A DNA stretch of 64,000 nucleotides from Patagioenas fasciata (GCF_037038585.1 NC_092541.1:3345445-3409444); one strand, 5' to 3'; positions 24,301 through 35,585 are shown, counted from the first letter of the stretch. A program made the numbers and translations. The notes: generated from the sequence alone by a model not told the origin.

Positions 24301-25883
24301 CCAAATATGCCGCCCTGACATACGGCAGCAACGGGGACTTGGGGGTGACAGTGACGTCCCCGACGGGCACTGTGCAGGACTTCGTGCTGAACAACAGCAA
24401 CCGGCTGGTGGTGCAGCAGGCGGCGCTGCCGGAGCTGCCGGGGCTGTACGGGGTGCGAGCCCGCGGGCAGGGCTGTGCCCTGGTGCAGGTGGGTATGGCC
24501 GGGGGTCCCTGTCCCTGTGTGAGATCCGCTTGGTGGCTCTGACCCCCCTGTGTCACCCCAGCTGACCCTGCGCTATAACGTGCCACCTCCTCCGAGCACG
24601 GGGACGTTCGACCTCCGCGTGGAGACGGAGCCCAGAGAGTGCCGGGGGGATGCCAGCACCCGCTTCCACCTCATCCTCCGGGCACGGTAGGGACTGGGGC
24701 TGCCCCCCGGGTTTGGGGGGGCCAGGAGCGGCCAAGTACGGAGGGCAGATCCCAACCCCAACCCTCCCTGGGGCTCTGCCCTGTCAGGTACACCGGGGAG
24801 CGTCCAGCCACTAACATGGTTGTCATCGAGGCCAAGCTGCCATCTGGCTACATCCCAGACAAGAGCTCCGTGGTGCAGGTGAGAAGCCCCTGGGACACAC
24901 TCCCCTGCATTGGGTCTGTCCCTCGGGGGCAGTGGGACACAGAGGGACCCCCATTTGGGATGCTGGTCCCATCTGGGGAACCCACTACCCATCCTGAGCC
25001 ATGTCCCTCCAGCTGAAGAGGCAGAAGCTGGTGAAGAAGGTGGAGGTGGAGCCCGACCAGGTGACAATTTACCTGGACAAGGTGAGTGTGGCATGGGGAC
25101 AGGACCCAGACCCCATGTGTCAGGACATGGGGATACTTCCCCATCATGGACGGTGGCACCTCACCCTTGGGCTGTCTCTGTAGCTGACGAAGGAGGACGA
25201 GACCTTCACCTTCACAGCCAGGCAGGACTTCCCGGTGAGGAACCTCCAGCCAGCGACCGTGACACTGTATGACTACTATGAGACTGGTGAGCCCCCCCTT
25301 GCACCCCTGTGCCCCAGAGGCAGGGCTGGCTGGACACTTGGTTTCACATTGACGAGCTTTGGCTCGTTAATGGGAGTGTCTTGGCTTGAGTCCATTGGTC
25401 ACCGCCCTTCCCGTCGCAGGTGACCGCGTGGACGTTGCCTACAACGCACCTTGCAGCTCAGGTAGGGACAGAGGGGTCACCCCCACATTGGGACTCTGGT
25501 GGGGACCCCAAAGGGCCAAGCTGGGCTGTGCCAAGCCCCTGGAGACAGGGGATGGGGGGCAGGGATGGGATGGGATGGGATGGGATGGGATGGGATGGGA
25601 TGGGATGGGATGGGATGGGATGGAGGAACCCCAGATTGATCAACAAGGACTTGCTGGCCAGTTATTGGGGGCTGGAGACCGGGGAGGATCCAGGTGTCCA
25701 GGAGTTGTGCCTCTTTTGGGGGGCTCAGCCTTGCCCACCCTCCTGTGCACCCTATGGCACTCCCAGCCAGGGGTTTGGGGTGACACGGGGGATGGAGCTC
25801 AGCCAGGGGGACGGGGCGCTGAGGGGACTCTGCTCACAGCACCTCTGTTTGGTTTTGAAGAGGATGATGGGCAGAACTTCTAG
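12377..25883 (+). CDS. Complete alpha-2-macroglobulin-like thioester protease inhibitor
   Basis: This predicts a secreted broad-spectrum protease trap of 1476 residues (human A2M has 1474). Exons: 12377-12450, 13113-13302, 13683-13845, 14123-14175, 14599-14619, 14772-14925, 15049-15133, 15671-15782, 15866-15980, 16691-16800, 16927-17091, 17254-17481, 17794-17851, 17935-18080, 18509-18658, 18861-19073, 19304-19400, 19616-19775, 19955-20180, 20257-20383, 20659-20780, 20965-21016, 21238-21312, 21442-21618, 22264-22345, 22471-22627, 23270-23344, 23531-23687, 23802-24019, 24273-24488, 24562-24686, 24788-24878, 25013-25081, 25184-25286, 25420-25461, 25861-25883. The sum is 4431 bases and every phase closes. 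The start has a leucine-rich signal peptide. The bait region is within residues 609-765 (exons 16-18) and contains RRR. The thioester GCGEQ is at residues 985-989. The receptor-binding domain covers about the last 110 residues ([21 protein letters not shown]). An intact GCGEQ suggests a working thioester. Chicken nomenclature has several A2ML genes, and which one this is cannot be decided here. Confidence 0.95.
12617..12838 (+). mobile_element. CR1 LINE 3' fragment (type A)
   Basis: In intron 1 of the complete A2M-like gene. It has the gagcaacctgagctggtgaa marker and ends cacccaaactattctatc. Confidence 0.85.
14177..14325 (-). mobile_element. CR1 LINE 3' fragment (type A)
   Basis: In intron 4 of the complete A2M-like gene, directly after the donor of the exon ending at 14175. 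It starts with the reversed tail atagaaccacagaatattag. Confidence 0.85.
15183..15632 (+). mobile_element. CR1 LINE, 5'-truncated (type B)
   Basis: In intron 7. Type B is defined by gacggacatgaggttctcag and the tail ttttccaaccaaaatgattc. It includes the upstream part gagaccttctgatctctgaa. Confidence 0.9.
16190..16420 (+). repeat. Polypyrimidine (CTTT/CCTT/TTGCC) tract
   Basis: This sits in intron 9 of the complete A2M-like gene. It has ctttctttctttc at the left, five ttgcc units near 16280-16303, then ccctccctcc-type runs. It is almost pure C/T on the sense strand. Confidence 0.85.
18236..18425 (-). mobile_element. CR1 LINE 3' fragment (diverged type B)
   Basis: In intron 14. The reversed tail ttattttggttgaaaaggac is followed by a more diverged body than the other type B copies. 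Confidence 0.75.
21498..21512 (+). other. Thioester motif codons (GCGEQ)
   Basis: In the 177-base exon 24 the context [10 protein letters not shown] is intact. The Cys and Gln are the residues that form the internal thioester in A2M, C3 and CD109. Its presence separates this gene from family members that have lost the bond. The upstream truncated copy has no such exon. Confidence 0.95.
21648..22115 (+). mobile_element. CR1 LINE, 5'-truncated (type A)
   Basis: In intron 24. One of the longer type A copies. It shares its 5' end (gacatggagctgctggagag) with the copy at 58990. Confidence 0.9.
22735..23163 (+). mobile_element. CR1 LINE, 5'-truncated (type B)
   Basis: In intron 26. Starts near cttgaggtgctggagcaagt and ends cgatgattctatgat. 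Confidence 0.9.
24103..24213. mobile_element. Two abutting CR1 3' tails in opposite orientation
   Basis: In intron 29. Bases 24103-24175 are a minus-strand type C tail (ggttggaagggactcaaaag). Bases 24177-24212 are a plus-strand tail (ttccaaccaaaatggttcta). Confidence 0.65.
25563..25622 (+). repeat. (GGGAT)n microsatellite
   Basis: About 12 perfect pentamer units lie in intron 35 of the complete A2M-like gene. A four-unit version of the same pentamer occurs at 4066-4084 in intron 9 of the truncated copy. Confidence 0.9.
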
Positions 25884-25920
25884 CACCACCTGAAGCAGCT
25901 GCTTTGTGAAGCCGCAGCAC

Positions 25921-26005
25921 TGAATCATTTTGGTTGGAAAAGACCCTCAAGATCATCGAGTCCAACCGTTCCACCACCCCTGGCACTGACCCATGTCCCC
26001 CTCCC
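25921..26005 (-). mobile_element. CR1 LINE 3' tail (type B) in the A2M-like 3' UTR
   Basis: Reads gaatcattttggttggaaaa then cctcaagatcatcgagtcca. It lies 38 bases after the stop codon, so it would be transcribed as part of the 3' UTR. Confidence 0.85.
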
Positions 26006-26244
26006 ACCACCCCAGGGAGCTCTGGGGCACCAGGTCTGGTCTCTCCCCTCATCACGGGACTGAAATCTTCCTCCTGCCACAGCAATCGGTCACCTCCCCA
26101 GCAGGTCCCCTCTGTCACTTAACCAGTCCCCTCTTCCAGACACTAACATGGTGCCACTGTCACCAAGAGGGACCTGGGGACACCTCTGCAAAACAAACAG
26201 ATTCAGGTGTTGACAGAGAAGCCACAGCCCCTGCCCTGGGTTTA

Positions 26245-26250
26245 AATAAA
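26245..26250 (+). terminator. Polyadenylation signal of the complete A2M-like gene
   Basis: AATAAA lies 362 bases after the TAG at 25881-25883. A second AATAAA at 26635-26640 is a possible alternative, but it would overlap the converging FTSJ3 3' end. Confidence 0.6.
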
Positions 26251-26806
26251 TGAATTTTCTTAAGTGTGTGTTTTCTCTTGCTCTTCTCTTAAAGTTGCAG
26301 GGTCCCACACCCAGAAGGGGTAGGGATGGAGGAGGGTGGGGACAGCACGGTGGGGACGGTCACACACAGGTCCCTCGCCTCATCAGGACAAGTCCTGGGC
26401 CATCCTCAGACTGGAGTTTAATTTTGCCATAACTGGGGAACTGTCACCCACCCTCCTGCAGCTGCGGTGACAAATGTGGCCCAGGGAGGTGTCCCCGAGT
26501 CACAACCTCCTTGGGGACAGCAAGGGCTGGCGTGGATGCTTCTGCCACCTCTGCAGGGCCAGAGTCTCCCAGCAGCCGGCAATGGTGAGAGATCCAGAGA
26601 TGGAAGGGGGGTCGATGCTACAGCGCTGAGGCCAAATAAAACCTCCCTGTCCCAACAGAGGACAGGAGGCAACGTCACATCAAGGCACAGACTGTCAGGA
26701 CGTGTGGTCAAGTCCCTGTCCCCACAATAGGGGACAGCAGCAGGGGAAGCTGGGTGTCCCAAGGGCAGCCCTGCCACATGAAGCAGAGTCCCTGGCCGGT
26801 CCCACA

Positions 26807-29800
26807 TCACTTGTGGCGTTTTTTCTTCTGTTCTTTGCGCTTCTGAGCTCTCACATCCTTCTTCAGGCGGCTGTCGACGACCTTGAACTGGCCCTTGACG
26901 CCGGGAGGACGGCGCACCCGGCGTCCCACGCCTTTCTTAGCCACCAAGTAGGTGACCTGCCGCTTCTCCTTGGCCAGCCCAGCCTTCTTGTAGATGCTGC
27001 GGGAGATCGGCAAAAGGTGAGACCGACAGCCCAGCATCCCACACAGCTCCAGCTTTGTACCCAAAGACCAATATTGGGTCCCACTGCTCCTCCAGGACTT
27101 TGTGCCCCAGGACACTGCTCCTGCTCTCCCACCCCATAGCTGCACCTGATCCAGCCCAACCCTGCTGGGTCACCTGCAGATGTCATGGAATCATTTTGGT
27201 TGGAAAAGACCCTCAAGGTCATAGAGTCCAACCGTTCCCCCACCCCTGGCACTGCCCCATGTCCTGAGAACCTCATGTCCGTCTGTCCAACCCTCCAGGG
27301 ATGGTGACTCCAGCACTGCCCTGGGCAGCCTGTTCCAATGCCCCACAGCCCTTTGGGGAAGAAATTGTTTCCCACATCCAACCTCAACCTCCCCTGGTGC
27401 AACTTGAGGCCGTTTCCTCTGCTCCTGGCGCTTGTTCCTGGGGAGCAGAGCCCGACCCCCCCTGGCTCCAAGCTCCTTTCAGGCAGTTCAGAGATCAGAA
27501 GGTCTCCCCTCAGCTCCTGTTCTCCAGCTGAACCCCCCAGGTCCCTCAGCCGCTCCCATCACACTTGTGCTCCAGCCCCTCACCAGCTCCGTTCCCTTCT
27601 CTCAACTCGCTCCAGCACCTCAAGGCCTTTCTTGTCATTATGAGCCCAAAGATGAACCCAGGATTCAAATATTCACAATGTCCCCGTGATTGAGCCCGGC
27701 ACAACACGAAGGATCTGGCTCCCAGCATCACCACTCACCGCCGCAGCTGTGCCACCTTCTCCCTCTCTGAAATATCCACTGTGTTCACCACAGCCTCCGC
27801 TTTCTTCTTCATCTGCTCCATCTTCTTCAGCATCTATGGGGACAGCGAAGGTGAGGGACAAGGAGGGACAGAGCACCCTGGAGAGCAAGAGTCCATGTTC
27901 ACAGCCCCACTCACCCGCCGCTTCTTTCGCGCCTTGGCCTCCGCCACTTTCTTGATGGGGCGGGCGTTGATCTCGCGCCAGCGCTGCCGATACGCCTCCA
28001 CCGTCTGCCGGTCCACGGGGATCTGCTTGCGCCGGTGCTGCTTCTCCTCCTCCGTGAACCACTCCGGCAGCTCGCCCTCCTCCTCGTTGAAGGAATACCT
28101 GGTGGGGGGACGACTTGGGTGAGTTGTGAGCAGGACATGAAGTCCCCACAGTGATATCTGCCCCCACCTCGTGGCCTGGCTCCTGTTCGGGGACAGAACG
28201 CTGCTCCTCCTGTCACCACAACCGCACGTACCTGTTGAAGGAGTCGTCGATCAGGTCCCGCCGGGCTTTTTTGGAGGTGGCGATGACGGAGCCGAGTGCC
28301 AGCCCCTCTGCGTCCAGGACACGGGCTCTTTTCACTGCAGCAGATGGAGAGATCAGAGAATCATCAACTGGCCTGAGTTGGAAGGGACCCACAAGGATCG
28401 AGTCCAACTCCTGTCCCTGCATAGGACAGCCCCAAAATGCACACCGTGTGTCAAAGGAAGCAATGTGAAAGCCAAGCAAAATGCTTCAAAAAAGGGTATC
28501 TTGCCTATTCTGAAAAATAAATAACATCTACAAGGAGATCCTTTTGAAAAACTTTTGCCAGCTACTCAGATACAGCCACTTACTTTCGCCTTTACCCCAA
28601 AAAATTCACAAATAAAGCAATAAAAACCAGCTCCCCTGTCCTGCAGCTCTGTGTACTACAGTGGGAACAAGACTTCCACAACTAACAAGGAGACCAGACC
28701 ACTATGAAACAGTGAGAAATCAAAACTTAGCTGCCTAGGTCTATTAAATAATCGGCTAGGACTTAAATCAAAGCAGAGCCAGCAGTATTTTATGTATTAA
28801 TACCAAAACACAAGACTGCAAGCCTTCAAAATCCTTTGGAGTGACCAAGCCAGACTGGTTATAGAATCATAGAGTCATTTTGGTTGGAAAAGACTCTCAA
28901 GATCATGGAGTCCAACCATTCCCCCACCCCTGGCACTGCCCCATGTCCTGAGAACCTCATGTCCGTCTGTCCAACCCTCCAGGGATGGTGACTCCAGCAC
29001 TGCCCTGGGCCGCCTGTTCCAATGCCCCACAGCCCTTTGGGGAAGAATTATTTCCTAACAGTGGCAGGTTCAGTAGAGTTTGGAAAAGATTAAAGCTTTG
29101 AGACTCAGGGAGCAGCATGCAGTCCTGGAACCCAGAAAAGCCTTGTCTGACCCTGCCTCCTGTCCCCAAAAAGGGACTCCCATGGGTGCAGACAGCTCCT
29201 CCGCTCACCCGGGTTCTCGATGGGCACCACCTCGAAGCCACACGGCTCCACACGGCCCCGCTTCCTCTCCACCGGTGTGGGTGGGCTGTGGAGAGAGAAA
29301 AGCGGTCAGGGCTGGGGTCCTCACCCCCTGCTCAGCTCTGCAGGGCTGCGGAGCTGGGGGGGAACATCCCCAACACCCCCTCACCTCTCATCATCACTGC
29401 TGGTGTCGTCGTCGCTGCTCTGATTGTCCTGTGCGTCATCAGCATTGGATTTGGTGTCTGTGGCAGGAGGGGGTTCGGCTGGAGCCTCCTCCTGGGGAAC
29501 CACCGTCGTCTTCTGCCCTTTTCTCACTGCTTTGTCTGGGGAACACGAACCGCTTGGGTGAGGAAGGGTTGAGGCAGAGATCACTGCAGGTCATTCCTCT
29601 AGAGACCTGGCTCATTAACGCTGCATTATTGCCAGCTCAGTAATTGGGTAGTGGAAGCAACCCCTGGAGATCTCTGGTTGTGCTCAGAGCAGCATTCACG
29701 TTGTGGATTGACCCAGTGCCCCAGACGGGTGGTGGGGCTGTCCCTGTGCCCCCCGCTCACCTCTCTGCGCCTCGCGCTGTTTCTCAGCCAACATCTGCGA

Positions 29801-32800
29801 CTGCCCCAGCTCCAGGTCCTCATCCGCATCGTCCTCAATGCCAGCAAAGGCGTCCTAGGGACAGGGAGCAGCTGGTGAGGGGACACAGGGCAGCCCTGGG
29901 GACATGCTGGGGTGACACTGCTCTGTTTGCATCAGCAGGTCTCACCTTCCCGAACCACAGGTTGGTTTGTCGTTCCTCCAGCACCGACTTCTCCTCCAGA
30001 GGCACCAGCAGAGGATTTTCCTCTTCCTCTCTTTCTTCCTCTTCCTCTTTCTGTTTAAACTTCCCCCTGTGACAAAGAGCAGCAGGATTAGTGTCCCCCA
30101 GCCAGGATGGGGTGCGTGTACCCATGGAGCTGCTCCGAGGGAGGCCGCTCACCTCTTCGCACTCTGCTCTCGCTTCTCCCGCTCCAGCCGCCGCTGACGA
30201 GCTTCTATCTCAAGCAGCTCCTCTGGGTCGAGGTCGCTGGCCAGGGACACATCATCCTCTTCCTCATTATCTGAGACATAAATGTCATCGTCCCCAGGTC
30301 CTATCTCTAGGAGAGCATCTGCCGAAGCCATGTCCCCACGGGTCATCTCGTTCAGCAGCTGCAATGAAAGCAAGACTGGAGTCACACACTACAGATCATC
30401 TGATGCTGTCACTGACAGATCCAGGGCTCAGTGTCCTCCTGCCCCACACACCGGTGTCCTGCCAATAGTCCGGAGGGAGAACATGCCGGTGTCACCATCA
30501 TCAGCGATGGAGACCCCAGGGAGGTCCATCTTCAGCTCCACACGCTCCCGCTGCTTCCGCTGTTCCTTCAGGATCTTCTTCTTCTTTCTGGAGAAGAATC
30601 ACAGGATGGTTTGTGTTGAAGGGATCTTCCAAGCTCCCCCAGTGCCACCCCTGCCATGAGCAGGGACATCTTCACCAGCTCAGGTTGCTCAGAGCCCCGT
30701 CCAGCCTGGCCTGGGATGTCTCCAGGGATGGTTCATCCACCACCTCTCTGCCCAACCTGGGCCAGGCTCTCACCACCCTCAGGGACAACGATTCCTTCCT
30801 CATGTCCAGCCTGAATCTCCCTCCTTTAGTTTCAAACCATCACCCCTTGTTCTATGGCAACAGGCCCTGCTCAAAAGTCTGTCCCCATCTTTCTTCTTGG
30901 CCCCTTTTAAGAAGGAGGCAAAGGAACGACAACACCTCCTGCCCCCTGGCTCAGCCACTGCCACGTGAGTGCCAGTTCCCCCCCAGACTGGGGACCCAGC
31001 ATCACTGTCACCCCCCTGTGACAGGTCCCCAGTACCAGGGTGAAGGGAACAGATACAAGTGTAGAGCAGCCATGTCACCTGCCAGAAAACGACCCTGAGG
31101 ACCCCAGAGCCACAGAGCCCACAACCAGCTGCTGTCCCCATGGCTGGAGCCCCCCTGGTTCTGCTCATGTGAGCTCTTTTTACCTCTTTAACTCCGCCAG
31201 CTCCTTGACCTTCATCTCTGCCAACGCCAGCTCTACCTCTTCCTCCTCCTCCTCTTTCACCTCCTCATCCGCTGTGGCTCTTTGTGATGACTTTTTCTCC
31301 TTCTCCTCCTCCTCTTTGCCCTCCTCCTCCTCACCGGAGCTCAGGCTGCCCAAGGGAAAGAGCTCAGACTCTCCTTCCGGGCAGCCAACCCATTCCACCA
31401 CCCCAGGGCCACCCCCCATACTCCTACTTGATATCCAGTTCCTTCGCCTGTTCCTTCAGCTTTTTGGCCAAGAAACGCCGCAGCTTCGTCCTCCAGTTCA
31501 GCAAGGCTCTGTGTGGGGAGATGAACTGTCAGAGACACCCCCCAGGGCTGGCAGTAACATCCTGGCCCAGTCCCACCCAGTACCTGAGCTCTTTGCGGCC
31601 CAGCACGCGGATGTCCTTGCAGCACTGCCGCAGCTCCTCCGTGGTGGAACTGTGATTCTCCAGCTCCCCATCCCCCAGTGTGATCTGGATAGAGAGGAGG
31701 GACATTAATTAAGCACGGACAGAATCATAGCATCATTTGGGATGGGAAAAGACCCTCAAGTTCATCACCATTAACCCAACCCTGGCACTGCCCCATGTCC
31801 CTGAGAATGTCATCTCTGTCTGTCCAACCCTCCAGGGATGGTGACTCCAGCACTGCCCTGGGCAGCCTGTTCCAATGCCCCACAGCCCTTTGGGGAAGAA
31901 ATTGTTCCCCACATCCAACCTCAACCTCCCCTGGCGCAACTTGAGGCCGTTTCCTCTGCTCCTGGTGTTTGTTCCTGGGGAGCAGAGCCCAACCCCCCTG
32001 GCTCCAAGCTCCTTTCAGGCAGTTCAGAGATCAGAAGGTCTCCCCTCAGCTCCTGTTCTCCAGCTGAACCCCCCAGGTCCCTCAGCCGCTCCCATCACAC
32101 TTGTGCTCCAGCCCCTCACCAGCTCCGTTCCCTTCTCTCAACTCGCTCCAGCACCTCAAGGGCTTTTTTGGCGTGAGGGGCCTAAAACTAAGCCCAGGAT
32201 TCGAGGTTTGGTCTCCCCAGTGCCCAGCACAGGGACGGTCACTGCCCTGGTCCTGCTGGTTGTAGTATCTACAGCAAGTCCCTTTCTTTGGTAAGAATAA
32301 TCAACTTATAAAGTACAGAATGACTGGCTAAACTGCAGGCAGGCTCCTGGACACAAGCAGAGCCACCACTGGGGCCCCTGGCTCCCTCTTTTTAATTTCT
32401 CTGCACTCCTGGGGACATCTCTGAGGCCACCAAAATCCACCTCACCTCACGCACTCACCTCGTTGGCCTTGGAGAGGAAATCCACGGGGTTGGGAGCCTT
32501 GAGAAAGTCCATCAGGGTGAAGCGGTGGTAGAGGGTGGTGTCACCATCTGCGTAACCTTCTGCCTATGGGAGAAAGGGGCTGTTTGAGTTGTTGCAGGGC
32601 ACAAAACCAGCTTCAATTATCCCCAAAATATGAATGATGTCATGGAACCCACGTCTTGCTGTGGTGTCCACCTTAAGGCGCCCACAGGACTTAAGGACGA
32701 GCGCAGGTCACCAGGTCCAGCCTGTCAGCTCCGTGTTGTCACCCAGTCCCGCCTCAGACACCCAAAGGTGACAATGACACATTTGTGAAGCTCTGTGCCC

Positions 32801-34924
32801 AGCTGAGGCCATTTGTCACATCCTGTGTCCCAAAGACACCTCACAGAGACACAAACCCAGCTGCCAGTGACCCCAGGGAGGGCTTTACTGACCCACCCAC
32901 AGCCTCGCAACTCGGTCGCTGCTTCCCCATCACCCTTTAAAGCTGTAAACCTCCCAAAATGGCTCTTCCAGCACTTTGCATGTCCAAACCTTTAATTTTT
33001 CTGAGTAACTTCATTTATTACGATCTCTTTGGCCTGAATCCCAGCCCATCTACCATGTGCTTGGCCTCGCTGCCCAGCAAAATGAGCTCATACCTTCGGT
33101 TTCTTCTTGCTGACCAGCTCACTGACAGATTTGGTCTGAACCTCCACCTCCTTGAAGGCGTATTTTGGGTCAAAAAACTTGCTGTCGATTTTGTCAGGAG
33201 CCTGATAACCTGTGATGGAGAAATCAGAGACATGACCAGGTTTTTCCCAGCCCCATCCCCACAGCTGCAGGTTCTCCCGGTTGCTCACCCTGACACACCA
33301 CGAAGATCTCGGCGGATTCATTGCGGGACGCCTGGGGTTTGGTGGCCTGGACCTTGCTGAAGAACTGCTGGAAGATCCAGAGGAGTGGCTGGTAGTCCCG
33401 GGAACGAAACACCTTGGTGATGAACCACCCGCCTTTGCAGAGGAACTCGCAGGCCAGTTTCAGGGCCATGAGAGTCAGGTTGGCTGGAGGGGGAAGGAAA
33501 AAGAGCAGTCAGGGGTTGTCACTCTCCCCACCGCCCTGTCACACAGCGCACAATTTGCCCCCTGTGTCCCCCCAGACTGTGAAAGCCCTGGATGGGACCC
33601 ACCTTGGGAATAGGCATCATGCACCCAGCTGGCTCCCACATTGGGTGCTCCGTCATTCAGCACCACGTCCACCTTCCACGTCTGCAGCTCCTTGCGTAGG
33701 GCCTGAGTAATGAATGGGGAGAGATGTTGGTCCCACCCCAGGCACTCCCAACAGTTCAGTTCCCCCCCGCATGAACTGCAGCTGGGCAGGTGGGGGGACA
33801 TGGGGTGATGCCCACCCCCCTCCTAGAGACACCTGCTGAGATCCAGATGGGCGTGTGACACTCAGGAAAGAGGACATGGGTTCGTACCTGGCGGCATTTC
33901 TCAGTGGTGATGTCCTCCTGCAGTGTCACCACGTTGGGAATGGGCTTGATGGGGACCAAGTCCACCCCTGGTGTGAGGAAGAGATGTGAGTACTAACCCC
34001 AACCCAAAACTGGGTTCCAGCCTGTCTCATGGGGCTTCCAACCTCCCCCTGCTCCTACGGGGATCCCCAGCTCAGGATCACAGGATGGTTTGGGTTGAAG
34101 GGACCTTAAAGCTCCCCCAGTGCCACCCCTGCCATGACAGGGACATCTTCACCAGCTCAGGTTGCTCAGAGCCCCGTCCAGCCTGGCCTGGGATGTCTCC
34201 AGGGATGCTTCATCCACCACCTCTCTGCCCAACCTGGGCCAGGCTCTCACCACCCTCAGGGACAACAATTCCTTCCTCATGTCCAGCCTGAATCTCCCTC
34301 CTTTAGTTTCAAACCATCACCCCTTGTCCTGACACAAGAGGCCCTGCTCAAAAGTCTGTCCCCATCTTTCTTCTCAGCTCCTTTGAAGTACAGAAAGGCT
34401 GCACTAAGGTCTGCCCGGAGCCAGATCTCCTTTCTCCAGTCACATCCAAGGACTGCGTGGAGGTCCCTGTCCCCTCAGGCTGCCCCACCACGTCCCATCA
34501 CTTACCAATGATCAAGCTGGAAACCGGCATGAATTTAGAAGCCACCTGCAGCCTGGGAAGCACAGAGATAATCAGAGCTCCAGCAGAGCCCCCAGCCCTG
34601 AACGGTGCCGCTGGTGACACCGGGTGACACCGACTGCGCCCCGGGGACCCCCCAGCACTCACCACCCGCCGGGGGCTGCACACAGGTCCAGCAGCGCCCG
34701 GGCCTTCTGCAGGAACTGGAACTTGCGGTTGAGCTGGAGGAGCTTGAAGGAGGAGCGGGAGCGGAATCCTGCGGGGAGAGAGCACAGGGTACCGGTCACC
34801 GGGGCTCGGGGTTACCGGGGTTCTGGGGCCGCAGCCCCCGGTCCCGCAGCCCCTCACCCGTCTCCTTGGCCAGGTGGTAGAACTTGTCCCTCCGGCTCTT
34901 GCCCAATTTGCTTTTCTTGCCCAT
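26807..34924 (-). CDS. FTSJ3: pre-rRNA 2'-O-methyltransferase FTSJ3 (Spb1 homologue)
   Basis: A nucleolar SAM-dependent 2'-O-methyltransferase and pre-rRNA processing factor for 60S/40S biogenesis. There are 21 coding exons, listed 5' to 3' on the minus strand: 34858-34924, 34663-34768, 34506-34552, 33888-33967, 33603-33702, 33289-33483, 33094-33209, 32459-32563, 31584-31684, 31428-31508, 31184-31345, 30452-30587, 30153-30358, 29946-30066, 29761-29854, 29385-29535, 29209-29285, 28232-28334, 27915-28098, 27739-27833, 26807-26996. The sum is 2517 bases, 838 residues (human 847). The start [20 protein letters not shown] matches the family. The SAM site DLCAAPGGW is at 50-58, and the catalytic tetrad is K31, D117 (LND), K157 (ITK) and E192 (AEIF). 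Acidic glutamate-rich stretches follow in exons 11-16. The Spb1 C-terminal domain includes [19 protein letters not shown] and [15 protein letters not shown] and ends in a lysine-rich tail. The gene is head to head with PSMC5. Confidence 0.97.
27184..27700 (-). mobile_element. CR1 LINE, 5'-truncated (type B)
   Basis: In the last FTSJ3 intron, in the same direction as the gene. A long copy covering gagaccttctgatctctgaa and further upstream, to about 27700. Confidence 0.9.
28353..28470 (-). mobile_element. CR1 LINE 3' fragment (type C)
   Basis: In FTSJ3 intron 17. Reversed tail agagaatcatcaactggcct with gagttggaagggacccacaa. Confidence 0.75.
28861..29055 (-). mobile_element. CR1 LINE 3' fragment (type B)
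   Basis: In FTSJ3 intron 17. Starts atagaatcatagagtcattt and stops inside ctttggggaagaatta. Confidence 0.88.
30598..30912 (-). mobile_element. CR1 LINE, 5'-truncated (type A)
   Basis: In FTSJ3 intron 11, starting 10 bases from the exon 12 acceptor. Markers are ccagtgccacccctgccatg and ctttagtttcaaaccatcac. Confidence 0.88.
31722..32280 (-). mobile_element. CR1 LINE, 5'-truncated (type B, long)
   Basis: In FTSJ3 intron 8. At about 560 bases it is among the longest copies. It extends past the Leu-rich zone to ggtttggtctccccagtgcc near its 5' end. Confidence 0.88.
34076..34430 (-). mobile_element. CR1 LINE, 5'-truncated (type A)
   Basis: In FTSJ3 intron 3. Starts aggatcacaggatggtttgg and includes tcctttgaagtacagaaagg at its 5' end. 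Confidence 0.88.
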
Positions 34925-35585
34925 GGTGGCGGCGGCTGGGCCCCCGTGCGGGGCCGGGATCTGCTGGCGGCACCGGCACCGGCCTGCGGGAAAGACCGGG
35001 GGTGAGCGGGGCGGACGGGAGGGACGGGCCGGTCGGGAGGGACGGGCCGGTGTTCCCCGCCGCCTCCCCAGGAGAGCCCAGCGACCCCCTCCGACCCCCC
35101 CGCTGTTCCCGTCCCGGCCCCGCGTCCCCCCAGGGCCTCACGGTTACGATCGCGATCGCGATCCCGGCGCCACGCGCTCACGGCGCCTTCCCGGCGTGCC
35201 CCGCGCGAGCCGCCCCACTTCCGCTCTCCCTCGCCGCCATCTTGGGAGTGGCGCGTCCCGGCCGCCGCGGCCAGGCAGGGCTGCCGCAGGCAGGAGAAGG
35301 AGGAACGGTAACAAGTCCCCTGGGAGGCGCATCTGTTGCTTGTTCTTGCATCTTAGTCGTTCACCATACGGGAAAATCAGGTTTGACCGTACCAATATGG
35401 CGTCAAGAATCGGACCCGAGCCATTCTGTATTACTCATGCGCTCTCCGCTGCTCGGGAGGGGGTGTGTTCGGTGTCTGCGGCGCGGAAGTGACGCCATCA
35501 CGCTGGGGGCGGTGAGCGGAAGGAGGGAAGCGACCATCTTTAGTGTCGGCGGCAGCGGCGGCGGGTTCCGATGCCGGCGGAGAAG
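34925..35585. promoter_or_regulatory. CpG-rich bidirectional promoter of FTSJ3 and PSMC5
   Basis: Only 661 bases separate the two start codons. The stretch is CpG-rich and has no evident TATA box, as in housekeeping divergent promoters. Visible motifs are a YY1-type GCCGCCATCTT at 35233-35243, ACTTCCG (ETS, reverse) just before it, and CGGAAGT running into TGACGCCA at 35484-35497 (ETS plus CRE-like). The PSMC5 start codon itself sits in a YY1-like AAGATGGCG. Confidence 0.75.

Larger units (their letters stand above)
25884..26806. other. Convergent 3' untranslated regions of the A2M-like gene and FTSJ3
   Basis: No coding sequence was seen. The left part is the A2M-like 3' UTR and contains an antisense CR1 tail. 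On the minus strand an ATTAAA at 26417-26422 is the best candidate poly(A) signal for FTSJ3, about 385 bases after its stop. Confidence 0.5.
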
